18,638 nucleotides of DNA from CAZOHC01 sp964579845 (GTDB taxonomy: Bacteria > Patescibacteriota > Microgenomatia > Levybacterales > UBA12049). Numbering within the stretch: the first letter of the stretch is position 1; every line of letters starts with the position of its first letter. Shown here piece by piece: positions 13,046 through 18,638 of the stretch. Location of the stretch: assembly GCA_964579845.1 (NCBI GenBank), contig CAZOHC010000024.1:1-18638 (forward strand), in the 5' to 3' direction. Below the pieces are notes generated by a model, which saw only the letters and a list, made by a program, of their open reading frames with translations, was not told the DNA's origin and ran no database searches. The translations under genes and the position numbers were made by a program.

Positions 13046-13492
13046 ACCTTGTGGGTAGCGCCTGAAATAGGCGTCTACAAACTTTTCTGCATTTACTATC
13101 CTGATATCTCCGACCTTTTTTAGTTCAAGTAAGTCTTTGTCTTCGCTTACTATTATTTTCGCACCGACACTCATTGCTATACGAATAAAAATTGCGTCCT
13201 TTGGGTCTCTGATCGTAATATCTGCGGTCGCGGCTTCTCCCACTGGTTCGTGCATGTTAACTATGGTCTTGTAATCAAGAATTATTTTGTCGGGAGAGAA
13301 GTTTTTCTTTTCCCAGTATCTTTGAAGTCGTGATATTTTTACTTTTTCACAAAATTCCTGATAGGTTTCATTTGATCCATAAATATAGATTTTTTTTGCT
13401 AGGCTGAGGCTGAGAAGTTTTCTCTCAACGCTCTTGTACCCAAACATTCCTTTCAGAATTACATTGGTATCTGCAATAACTTTTACAATCAT
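13034..13492 (-). CDS. PIN-domain ribonuclease (toxin-like)
   Basis: 152 residues. Standard PIN acidic residues can be placed: Asp8 in IADTNVILKGMFG, Glu46 in ETYQEF, Asp99 in IRDPKDAIFIRIA, and Asp118/120 in IIVSEDKDLL. This is the layout of the 'PIN family putative toxin' group, metal-dependent RNases often found in toxin-antitoxin pairs. The start ATG lies 8 nt after the stop of the TGT-like gene, so they form one transcription unit. There is no small antitoxin of the usual type; the XRE regulator or the large TGT-like protein would have to play that part if this is a toxin. Confidence 0.85.
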   Translation of the reverse strand: MIVKVIADTNVILKGMFGYKSVERKLLSLSLAKKIYIYGSNETYQEFCEKVKISRLQRYWEKKNFSPDKIILDYKTIVNMHEPVGEAATADITIRDPKDAIFIRIAMSVGAKIIVSEDKDLLELKKVGDIRIVNAEKFVDAYFRRYPQGLIR

Positions 13493-13500
13493 AATCTGAT

Positions 13501-14700
13501 TTAATCGAGTTCATCTAGCAGGCTATCTAACTCTTCATCATCTTCTTCGTAATTCCAGGCGATAGATGCCTCTAGCACAGACTTCCAGCGAACCATGTGG
13601 CTAATTTTTAAATCAGAACCGTACTTAGTTACGTAGGATTGTGCTCTTTCGATGCCTTGTTCAAGTTTCTCTATCATTATTTTTATTCTCTCATCCCTTG
13701 ATTTACTATCTAAAGCGTCTATGGACTCCATCCTCTTAATCAGAAAGTGCGCTTTTCTCTGACTCGTCAGGGTTTCTAAGCCTAAAACATTGGTGCATGC
13801 ATCACAATCACACTTATAATTTATACGGTCAGAGGCCAGCTCCACCTCGTTTACATAGTCAAAAAGTTCGGGTACGTAAGTCCAGATTCGATGATCTCTT
13901 CCGCGTACATTCTGACTTTTAGTTTGAAGCTGTTTCATCGAGAATGTTTCTCCTGCCGCAGGAGAGCTGACAAAACCATCAGAGCCAATTATGTTGAGAA
14001 TTTCTCCAAAACCACCAAGTTTATTTACAATAACCTTCTTTTCTCTCGAAAGCTGATACACCAGGTGGGCAAGGCCCAAAAGAATTTCGGTGCTTGCCTG
14101 CCTGTCATCTAGGTCGTTGACTAATATCAGAAAACCGTCGACTTTGTCATAGATCGAGTCATCTTTGTAGCAATCTACCACGAAATTTACGAGTTTTGGA
14201 TCAGCAAGTATGTGACTTCCTATACAGATAGGCGCTAGCAGAGGTTTTTTATCTTCTCTTCCCTGAATATTGGTAATTGCTTCTCCTAGCAAGGTCAGGT
14301 TTGTTGAAAAGACGGTGCTATTAATATCGTCAGAGCATAAGTATGGGGCCACAAGCACAGGGTTGTCATGATCGTATTGGAAGTCAATAGTTGGAATAAC
14401 AAAAGAATTCAGTCTGTAAGTGGGATCCGAGTAGAGTTTTTGTACATCGTCAACTTTTGCGTATGGCAAGAGTTGAAAGCTTGCCTTCTCTCGACTCTCT
14501 TCAAATTGAATAAAGTATGTTACGGGATCAATTATTACATTTGAGATAACCTCTCGAATCTGGCCAAGCAGGTTGGGTTTTGAGGCTACATAATGAGCAT
14601 CAATAAGTCCGACAGGAAATGAAATTCCAGACTTGATGACAGTAGTGTCAAGAATTTTTGGAATAAAAGTGGGTTTGCCTAGTAATGTGTCCATATCCAT
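13501..14700 (-). CDS. TIM-barrel protein with CxCxxC cluster, TGT-like
   Basis: 399 residues from the ATG at 14700 (MDMDTLLGK); numbering below is from the longer frame that opens at 14733. The lower start is preferred because the upstream part translates an intrinsic terminator and because the start context matches other element genes; a leaderless start at 14733 remains possible. Strand-helix repeats read as a barrel: PVGLIDAHYV, NPVLVAPYL, KPLLAPICIG, DGFLILVNDL, KKVIVNKLGGFGEILNIIG, SDGFVSSPAAGETF. Then comes YKCDCDACTN (C308, C310, C313) with His329 in RKAHFLIKRM. A CxCxxC...H zinc site after the last barrel strand is the layout of tRNA-guanine transglycosylases and their DNA-modifying DpdA relatives. 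The catalytic aspartates cannot be assigned by eye. The acidic C-terminus ends EEDDEELDSLLDELD. Confidence 0.5.
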   Translation of the reverse strand: MDMDTLLGKPTFIPKILDTTVIKSGISFPVGLIDAHYVASKPNLLGQIREVISNVIIDPVTYFIQFEESREKASFQLLPYAKVDDVQKLYSDPTYRLNSFVIPTIDFQYDHDNPVLVAPYLCSDDINSTVFSTNLTLLGEAITNIQGREDKKPLLAPICIGSHILADPKLVNFVVDCYKDDSIYDKVDGFLILVNDLDDRQASTEILLGLAHLVYQLSREKKVIVNKLGGFGEILNIIGSDGFVSSPAAGETFSMKQLQTKSQNVRGRDHRIWTYVPELFDYVNEVELASDRINYKCDCDACTNVLGLETLTSQRKAHFLIKRMESIDALDSKSRDERIKIMIEKLEQGIERAQSYVTKYGSDLKISHMVRWKSVLEASIAWNYEEDDEELDSLLDELD

Positions 14701-14706
14701 AAATTT

Positions 14707-14730
14707 AAAAAAACACCCCTTTGTAAGGGG
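14707..14730 (-). terminator. Intrinsic terminator just before the TGT-like start
   Basis: On the minus strand CCCCTT-ACA-AAGGGG (14730-14716) is followed by TG and T7 (14713-14707), then ATG at 14700. It ends the XRE transcript. Because a TATAAT lies upstream of it, it may also act as an attenuator of the TGT-like/PIN operon. Confidence 0.75.
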
Positions 14731-14740
14731 CATTCATTAT

Positions 14741-14746
14741 ATTATA
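14741..14746 (-). promoter_or_regulatory. -10 box upstream of the terminator
   Basis: Minus-strand TATAAT in the gap after the XRE gene, 7 nt before an ATG at 14733. Transcripts from here would have to pass the terminator at 14730-14707. Confidence 0.4.
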
Positions 14747-14761
14747 CCTCAAAAATATATG

Positions 14762-14971
14762 CTAGAAGGGCAATAGCTTGCCAGCGTCGACCTTTAGGGC
14801 CTTTGCGAGGCGCTCTAAATTAACGAGTGAAGGATTTCGTCTGCCTCTCTCGATTTGACCGATGTATGTGAAGTGCATTCCTGCTATATCAGCCAGCTTC
14901 TCTTGCGTAAGCCCTTTCTCCTCTCTTATCTTTCGTAGGTGCTTCCCGAATTTCGCTCTTACGTCTTCCAT
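14762..14971 (-). CDS. XRE-family transcriptional regulator
   Basis: 69 residues from ATG 14971 (a TTG six codons upstream is the alternative). The whole protein is one Cro/C1-type helix-turn-helix: FGKHLRKIREEKGLTQEKLA, DIAGMHFTYIGQIERGRRNP, SLVNLERLAKALKV. The recognition helix lies in HFTYIGQIERG. It likely represses its own divergent promoter region, where a 16-bp repeat flanks a -10 box. It precedes the TGT-like and PIN genes on the same strand, with a terminator between. It may be the regulator or antitoxin-like control of that set. Confidence 0.9.
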   Translation of the reverse strand: MEDVRAKFGKHLRKIREEKGLTQEKLADIAGMHFTYIGQIERGRRNPSLVNLERLAKALKVDAGKLLPF

Positions 14972-15008
14972 GTGTATATGGTCTCTCAATGATGACTATG
15001 TATCCAGA

Positions 15009-15054
15009 GACGATAAGTCCTATTTGTGGTATAATGATGACGATAAGTCTTATT
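15009..15054. promoter_or_regulatory. Divergent promoter with paired operator repeats
   Basis: GACGATAAGTCCTATT (15009-15024) and GACGATAAGTCTTATT (15039-15054) differ at one base and flank TGG-TATAAT (15027-15035) of the plus-strand gene. The core GAC-GATAA-GTC is a short palindrome, suiting a dimeric XRE protein. A weaker relative, AATGATGACTATG, lies nearer the XRE gene. Confidence 0.6.
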
Positions 15055-15427
15055 GGATATGGATAAATCAGAACAGCAAAAAATAACACCCCAACAAAGT
15101 AAGAAGGTGGCTTTCGCTTTGGGTCTTGCAGTTATAGTTTTTCTACTTGGAACGCTTTTCGGAACAACCCTCAGTAAGGACCCAGAGGTAAAAGAGGTAG
15201 AGGTTGAGAAGAATGCAGCTCTATGGCAAGAATTAAAGGAGATAGATGATAGAGCCTTCCAGGTGGCCATAAACAATTCGGAACTAAGCGCCGCGGCATT
15301 CTATGCCGTCTCGCAAGGCGATACTGGGACGATAGAGGCTGTGACCACAGAGGTAGAAAAGAATACAGATGAATTCAACGTTTTGGGCGAAAAACGAAAA
15401 GAAATCCTCAAAAAATTAGGGTACTAA
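15053..15427 (+). CDS. Small single-span membrane protein
   Basis: 124 residues from TTG 15053 (MDMDKSEQ), or 122 from ATG 15059. TTG is kept because its 12-nt context matches the start context of three other element genes. A short cytoplasmic basic part (QQSKKVAF) precedes one membrane helix (ALGLAVIVFLLGTLFGTTL, residues ~22-40). The rest is an outer acidic, coiled-coil-prone domain (EVKEVEVEKNAALWQELKEI; VEKNTDEFNVLGEKRKEIL). There are no cysteines or lipobox, and I do not recognise a family. It is driven by the operator-flanked promoter shared with the XRE gene and ends at a small terminator. Confidence 0.65.
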   Translation: MDMDKSEQQKITPQQSKKVAFALGLAVIVFLLGTLFGTTLSKDPEVKEVEVEKNAALWQELKEIDDRAFQVAINNSELSAAAFYAVSQGDTGTIEAVTTEVEKNTDEFNVLGEKRKEILKKLGY

Positions 15428-15453
15428 ATTCTTACTCTTTTTAAGCATTTTTG

Positions 15454-15470
15454 CGCCATCTGGCGTACTT
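15454..15470 (+). terminator. Small hairpin terminator
   Basis: CGCC-ATCT-GGCG (15454-15465) followed by TACTTTT, shortly after the membrane-protein stop. Weak stem and short T-tract. Confidence 0.45.
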
Positions 15471-15478
15471 TTCCACAC

Positions 15479-15508
15479 TTGACACAATACATAATAAATT
15501 AATAAAAT
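15479..15508 (+). promoter_or_regulatory. Promoter with consensus -35
   Basis: TTGACA (15479-15484), 18 nt, TAAAAT (15503-15508). It starts a leader of about 195 nt before the ATG at 15710. Confidence 0.6.
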
Positions 15509-15596
15509 GACTGTAAGACACTCAAAGAATTGGTTTTAAAAGTGACCATTCGAGCTGAGGCCATTAACTTGGACGTGCCCTCGAAGTAAGCATCAG

Positions 15597-15708
15597 GTTA
15601 GCAATAACTAACAGATTCCGTGGCTTAGATAAATGCATTTTTGTGCATATTTAAGCGAGCGGAATCAAATATACGAAGCTCGCGAAAGCGAGTTTTTTTA
15701 TTGCTAAC
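15597..15708 (+). promoter_or_regulatory. Terminator/antiterminator leader (candidate attenuator)
   Basis: Intrinsic terminator CTCGC-GAAA-GCGAG plus T7 (15679-15699). Its 5' arm GCTCGC (15678-15683) can instead pair with GCGAGC (15655-15660), an exclusive antiterminator. GCGAGC lies at the 3' side of another hairpin, closed by GATTCCG (15614-15620) and CGGAATC (15660-15666). An outer 10-bp perfect pairing, GTTAGCAATA (15597-15606) with TATTGCTAAC (15699-15708), encloses everything and ends one base before the start codon. Mutually exclusive pairings like these are typical of regulated attenuation. The ligand or protein is unknown; it matches no class I can name. It could also yield a stand-alone small RNA. 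Confidence 0.55.
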
Positions 15709-15709
15709 T

Positions 15710-15916
15710 ATGGATATTGACATTAAAAACAGACATAAGAAGGCTTCTACGCTTCGACTCTCTACAAAAGCAGTTGAAGATTTTCAAAGTATTTACTTCC
15801 AGGAAAACAAAATCAGACTCTCTTACGAGGAGGCCCACTCTCTAGCGATTAACTTGCTAAAACTTTTCTCTTCAATTTATAAGCCAGTAAGAAAGGAGGC
15901 CTATGGAAAAGAATAG
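15710..15916 (+). CDS. Small hypothetical protein, 68 residues
   Basis: Starts MDIDIKNRHKKASTLRLSTK at ATG 15710; the longer frame from 15641 would translate the attenuator. Basic N-terminal half, then a helical segment (YEEAHSLAINLLKLFSSIY) and a basic tail. Soluble, with no membrane segment or motif I can name. The short basic-plus-amphipathic-helix layout could fit a small DNA-binding or accessory protein of the element. Its end overlaps the next gene by 14 nt and supplies that gene's AAAGGAGG, so the two are coupled. There is no Shine-Dalgarno of its own. Confidence 0.6.
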   Translation: MDIDIKNRHKKASTLRLSTKAVEDFQSIYFQENKIRLSYEEAHSLAINLLKLFSSIYKPVRKEAYGKE

Positions 15917-16136
15917 TTATCGTTTAAAAGACCTATATCTTGCTGCGTACTTGTACTCCGAAGGCCTTGAATTAGCGAATGTAAACAAAGAAGGCAGGGT
16001 TTGTTGGTTTTCTTTTTCAGACAGGAAGAAATGCGAATTGCTTATTAACCTGTATTGGAAGAATCAGGCAATTTCTAAGATAAAAAGTTACACGGACGCA
16101 ATACGGACGCTAAAAGATTTAATTTATTCAAATTAA
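15903..16136 (+). CDS. DUF5659-like small protein
   Basis: 77 residues from ATG 15903 with AAAGGAGG upstream inside the previous gene. The arrangement LKDLYLAAYLYSEGLELANV, then GRVCWFSFSDRKKCELLINLYW, then a closing helix (YTDAIRTLKDLIYSN), resembles the DUF5659 family found in CPR mobile elements, which I recall as frequently lying beside recombinase genes; this is from memory and not checked. Function unknown. A beta-hairpin flanked by helices suggests a small DNA- or protein-binding module. Confidence 0.55.
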   Translation: MEKNSYRLKDLYLAAYLYSEGLELANVNKEGRVCWFSFSDRKKCELLINLYWKNQAISKIKSYTDAIRTLKDLIYSN

Positions 16137-16159
16137 TCTGCGCCACGTGTCGCATAAAT

Positions 16160-16606
16160 ATGGATATGGAAAATAAAAAGGTAAAAAACCTTTTGCAAGA
16201 CGCTGCTGAAAGGATTGCCGCGCGCGCAGAAGCGAACAAAGGATACGAGTATGAAAACTACTTTTTGACCGTAAATTACGCGGCAATAAAGGGAGGGCAC
16301 GTAAGGCAGATCGGACTTAGAGCTTTCGGGCTATTTATTGTACTTCGAACATTTATGAATAAAGAAGGTGTAGCGTTCCCAAAGTTATCTACCCTCTGCC
16401 GCTACTCTGGATTGAGCATTAACACGATTCAGAAAGATGTTGACATTTTAATAAAGAACGGATGGGTAAAAAAGACGGTTACGCGAAAAAAGGATGGGAC
16501 GTTCGAGGTTGCCAGGTACTTTATTTTGCAAAAAGACTTAATACGTGGGACAGGCGACCCTTCCTTCAAGAAGTCACCTGTATCGAGAAGTGATAACGGT
16601 GATTAG
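16160..16606 (+). CDS. Winged-helix replication-type protein (amber stop before C-terminal tail)
   Basis: 148 residues starting MDMENKKVKNLLQD. Central domain: GLRAFGLFIVLRTFMNKEGVAFPKLSTLCRY, SGLSINTIQKDVDILIKNGWVKKTV, a helix-turn-helix/winged-helix of the type used by plasmid and phage replication initiators. The lysine-rich N-terminal helix may bind DNA or a partner. The TAG at 16604-16606 is followed in frame by 23 more sense codons ending at TAA 16676-16678. The tail repeats the motif just before the stop (SRSDNGD before, SRSRNGE after), so the TAG seems to interrupt a once longer protein, or may be read through. No Shine-Dalgarno, but it shares the ATGGATATGGA start context. Confidence 0.7.
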   Translation: MDMENKKVKNLLQDAAERIAARAEANKGYEYENYFLTVNYAAIKGGHVRQIGLRAFGLFIVLRTFMNKEGVAFPKLSTLCRYSGLSINTIQKDVDILIKNGWVKKTVTRKKDGTFEVARYFILQKDLIRGTGDPSFKKSPVSRSDNGD

Positions 16607-16690
16607 ATTCAGCCATTATCAAGAAGCCGTAACGGCGAGTTGATATATAAAGAGGATTGTTATTTAGAAAGTATTTAAAGAATAAATAGA

Positions 16691-18442
16691 ATGAAAGATG
16701 CTAAAATGAAGACGATGAGTCCTAAAAAATCCGAAAATAAGTACATAATTTACGCGAGGAAGTCTAGTGAGGCAGAAGAGAGACAAATACTCTCTATAGA
16801 TTCTCAATTAAGAGAACTAAAAGATGTTGCCGAAAAGTTAAATCTAAACGTTGTTGATATACTTTTTGAATCTAAATCGGCAAAAACGTTAGGCAGGGAC
16901 AAGTTTACTGAACTACTTAGAAGGCTTGATGCTGGTGATGCAGATTCAATTCTAACATGGCACCCTGATAGGCTCTCTAGAAATTCAAAGGATTCGGCGG
17001 AAATAATCGACTTAATAGACAGGGGGAAGTTGTTAGTTGTACAGACCTCTTCTCAAAGGTTTGTCAACAATCCTATGGATAAGTTCATGCTCGGATTTTT
17101 TATGATGCAGGCGAAATTTGAGAATGATCATAAAGGAGAGAATGTAAAAGTTGGCCTTAAAACGAAAGCGGAGAAAGGATGGCTGCCTAGCGGGGCAAAA
17201 GCAGGTTATATGAATGATAAATATGCGGAGAAAGGCGATAAGAAATTGTTTCCTGACCGTGAAAGATTCCCTTTAATTCGTAAGGCGTGGGAAATGATGC
17301 TAACAGGCATATATGGCCCGATGCAGGTTCTAGAAGCGCTAAATGATGACTGGGGGTATAAAACGCCACTCCACAAGCGAATAGGCGGTAAGCCTATGAC
17401 TCGTAGCCAGATTTATAAAACCTTAACGGACCCGTTTTATTATGGAGAATTCGAATACCCAGTAGGCAGCGGAAATTGGTACGTGGGAAAACATGAACCC
17501 ATGATAACCAGAGATGAATTTGAACGAGTCCAGCTATTTCTTGGCAATAGGGGCCGTCCACGTCCCAGAACGCATGAATTTACATATACAGGCCTACTCC
17601 GATGCGGAGAATGTGAAGCGATGATAACAGCCGAAGAAAAGCACCAAGTAATTTGCTCTGAGTGCAAGAATAAATTTGCCTCTCTAAACAAGACTCAATG
17701 CCCCCGTTGTCACATCTTGATAACGGATATGGTAAATCCTACGAGATTACATTATGTCTATTACCACTGCACCAAAAGGAAGAAAAAATGTGCGCAGAAA
17801 AGTATAAGGGTTGAGAAATTTGAAAAACAATTCGATGCGCTTCTCAAAAAAATTCAAATTTCCGAAAGGTTTAAAACTTGGGCTATCAAATATCTTAATG
17901 AGTTGTCAGAAATGGAGACCGAAGACAGGAACGCAATTTTAAAATCTCAGCAAGTCGCCTACGATGATTGCGTAAAGAGAATAGATAATCTTTTACAGCT
18001 AAAGATATCTCCTCAAAATTCGCAAGGAGATTTACTATCAGACGAAGAGTTTAAGGGTCAAAAAGAGACGCTTATGAAGGAAAAAACGATTCTTTTAGAG
18101 AAGCTTGAAAGTACAGATAGTCGTATAGATCAGTGGGTCGAGCTTACAGAAACGACTTTTGATTTTGCATGCTATGCGCGGCATTGGTTTGCGAACGGAG
18201 ACAAAAATACAAAAAAACAAATATTGCTAAGTATGGGTTCGAACCTGACATTAAGAGATGGAATTGTGCAGGTAGAGCTTCAAAAACCACTAAGTTTCAT
18301 AGAAATGGCAAAAACCGAAGTAGAGGAAATTTCACCGATGTTCGAACCTGAAAAAAACGGCTATAAATCAAGCCAAATGGAGTCTTTTTACTCACAAAAT
18401 CTATCTTTGCTCCGCGACCAGGATTCGAACCTGGAACCTTGA
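16691..18442 (+). CDS. Large serine recombinase (integrase)
   Basis: 583 residues. The N-terminal resolvase domain (residues ~17-160) has YIIYARKSSEAEERQ with the catalytic serine in KSS, DSQLREL, FESKSAKTLGRDKFTELLRR, and the arginine helix WHPDRLSRNSKDSAEI. The recombinase domain (GYMND... RSQIYKTLTDPFYYGEF) and a zinc ribbon follow: LRCGECEAMIT, VICSECKNKFA, CPRCHILIT, YYHCTKRKKKCAQKSI. Then comes a long coiled-coil region (~370-480), used in this family for synapsis control. The last nine residues (RDQDSNLEP) are simply the antisense of tRNA-Asn, so the 3' end of the gene lies in the integration target. It catalyses integration and excision of the element. Confidence 0.95.
   Translation: MKDAKMKTMSPKKSENKYIIYARKSSEAEERQILSIDSQLRELKDVAEKLNLNVVDILFESKSAKTLGRDKFTELLRRLDAGDADSILTWHPDRLSRNSKDSAEIIDLIDRGKLLVVQTSSQRFVNNPMDKFMLGFFMMQAKFENDHKGENVKVGLKTKAEKGWLPSGAKAGYMNDKYAEKGDKKLFPDRERFPLIRKAWEMMLTGIYGPMQVLEALNDDWGYKTPLHKRIGGKPMTRSQIYKTLTDPFYYGEFEYPVGSGNWYVGKHEPMITRDEFERVQLFLGNRGRPRPRTHEFTYTGLLRCGECEAMITAEEKHQVICSECKNKFASLNKTQCPRCHILITDMVNPTRLHYVYYHCTKRKKKCAQKSIRVEKFEKQFDALLKKIQISERFKTWAIKYLNELSEMETEDRNAILKSQQVAYDDCVKRIDNLLQLKISPQNSQGDLLSDEEFKGQKETLMKEKTILLEKLESTDSRIDQWVELTETTFDFACYARHWFANGDKNTKKQILLSMGSNLTLRDGIVQVELQKPLSFIEMAKTEVEEISPMFEPEKNGYKSSQMESFYSQNLSLLRDQDSNLEP
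18407..18415. repeat. Candidate attR core at the tRNA 3' end
   Basis: TTGCTCCGC spans the last five bases of the tRNA's 3' acceptor strand (18411-18415) and the four flanking bases. It matches 11944-11952 exactly and lies inside the recombinase reading frame. Confidence 0.4.
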
Positions 18443-18481
18443 AGTTAACAGCTTCCTGCTCTACCGTTGAGCTATCGCGGA
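18411..18481 (-). tRNA. tRNA-Asn (GTT)
   Basis: A 71-nt cloverleaf reads on the minus strand. The acceptor stem is TCCGCGA/TCGCGGA (7 bp), the D arm GCTC-AACGGTA-GAGC, and the anticodon loop CT-GTT-AA with GTT at 18449-18447. The T arm is CCAGG-TTCGAAT-CCTGG. The next base is G, the usual Asn discriminator; CCA is not encoded. The anticodon stem has a G-A mismatch at its outer pair (27-43). The gene is intact after integration. A hairpin ACGTTC/GAACGT lies just upstream (18488-18505). Confidence 0.93.
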
Positions 18482-18638
18482 AAATGTACGTTCACATTAG
18501 GAACGTCTGCCTATTTTATCATCCTTGAGGCTATAAATCCAGAGGGATTAAGTAAAAACATCTTTCGTAAAATTAAAAGGTTAATGTAATGTTAAAAATT
18601 AATCAGGAGGTTATAATACATCTCATCATATTATGAAT
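18482..18638. other. Flank beyond the tRNA, no gene supported
   Basis: A/T-rich. It holds the tRNA upstream hairpin, TTGAGGCTATAAA (18525-18537, near-copy of two sequences near the element's left end), and AGGAGG at 18605-18610 followed by TATAAT (18612-18617) and an ATG at 18633. These last signals may belong to a gene starting at or beyond the window edge. Confidence 0.5.

Larger units (their letters stand above)
11944..18415. mobile_element. Integrated element with serine recombinase at tRNA-Asn
   Basis: The right end is set by the recombinase gene running into the 3' end of tRNA-Asn, on the usual side for an element inserted at a tRNA 3' end. TTGCTCCGC at the junction (18407-18415) recurs at 11944-11952, between the immunity-like gene and the first cargo gene. 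This gives a ~6.5-kb unit with nuclease, regulator, membrane-protein, winged-helix and recombinase genes. The stretch 11953-12355 has no gene but carries short direct repeats and a 12-bp inverted repeat. The left boundary is a proposal from a 9-bp match only. Confidence 0.6.

Noticed and set aside
18416..18442. RDQDSNLEP as a conserved functional recombinase tail
   Set aside because: It is the antisense translation of the tRNA T-arm region, so its sequence is set by the tRNA.

Overview
The window looks like a chromosomal segment of a Patescibacteria (CPR) bacterium, possibly Microgenomates-like; this is inferred from gene content and style, not from a marker-gene search. Supporting signs are a compact genome with short intergenic gaps, many genes whose -10 box lies only 5 to 11 nt before the start codon (leaderless or nearly so), a dnaG-rpoD core block, a membrane-anchored Pro/Thr/Ser-rich small protein, and a small integrated element with a large serine recombinase at a tRNA gene. 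The standard genetic code fits every gene.

Layout. (1) 1-4320: a decayed membrane-protein gene, then a three-gene operon with strong Shine-Dalgarno sites: an AsnRS-like protein, an archaeal-type AspRS-like protein and an amidohydrolase-fold metal hydrolase. It ends in a long two-way terminator. Two adjacent Asx-tRNA synthetase paralogues beside a hydrolase suggest a specialised rather than housekeeping role. (2) 4318-5011: a HIT-family gene and the first ~51 codons of a broken comM. (3) 5075-7600: a 50-residue basic protein behind a highly structured leader, a DoxX-like membrane protein, an SPFH/stomatin-like protein and a PspC-domain protein, with palindromic dispersed repeats upstream of the DoxX and SPFH genes. 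(4) 7612-11300: the dnaG-rpoD block, with a potential pseudoknot in the dnaG leader and an rpoD promoter at the dnaG 3' end, then a small membrane protein and a pterin-carbinolamine dehydratase homologue. (5) 11354-11875: an Imm5-like 'putative immunity protein'.

(6) About 11944-18415 is an integrated mobile element. Its right end lies at the 3' end of an intact tRNA-Asn(GTT). The serine recombinase gene runs into that tRNA on the other strand. A 9-bp copy of the tRNA 3' junction at 11944-11952 is a candidate left end. Cargo is a PD-(D/E)XK nuclease-like protein facing a minus-strand set of an XRE regulator, a TIM-barrel/TGT-like protein with a CxCxxC cluster, and a PIN-domain nuclease. Next come a small membrane protein, two small proteins behind a terminator/antiterminator leader, a winged-helix replication-type protein and the recombinase. 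Four element genes without Shine-Dalgarno sites share nearly the same 12-nt start context, and two of these begin directly after an intrinsic terminator.

The most interesting candidates for undescribed biology are the AsnRS-like/AspRS-like/amidohydrolase operon, the XRE/TGT-like/PIN/PD-(D/E)XK cargo, the RNA structures at 5110-5284, 7628-7687 and 15597-15708, and the recombinase whose C-terminus is encoded by the tRNA target. Assignments rest on reading motifs by eye; no searches were run.
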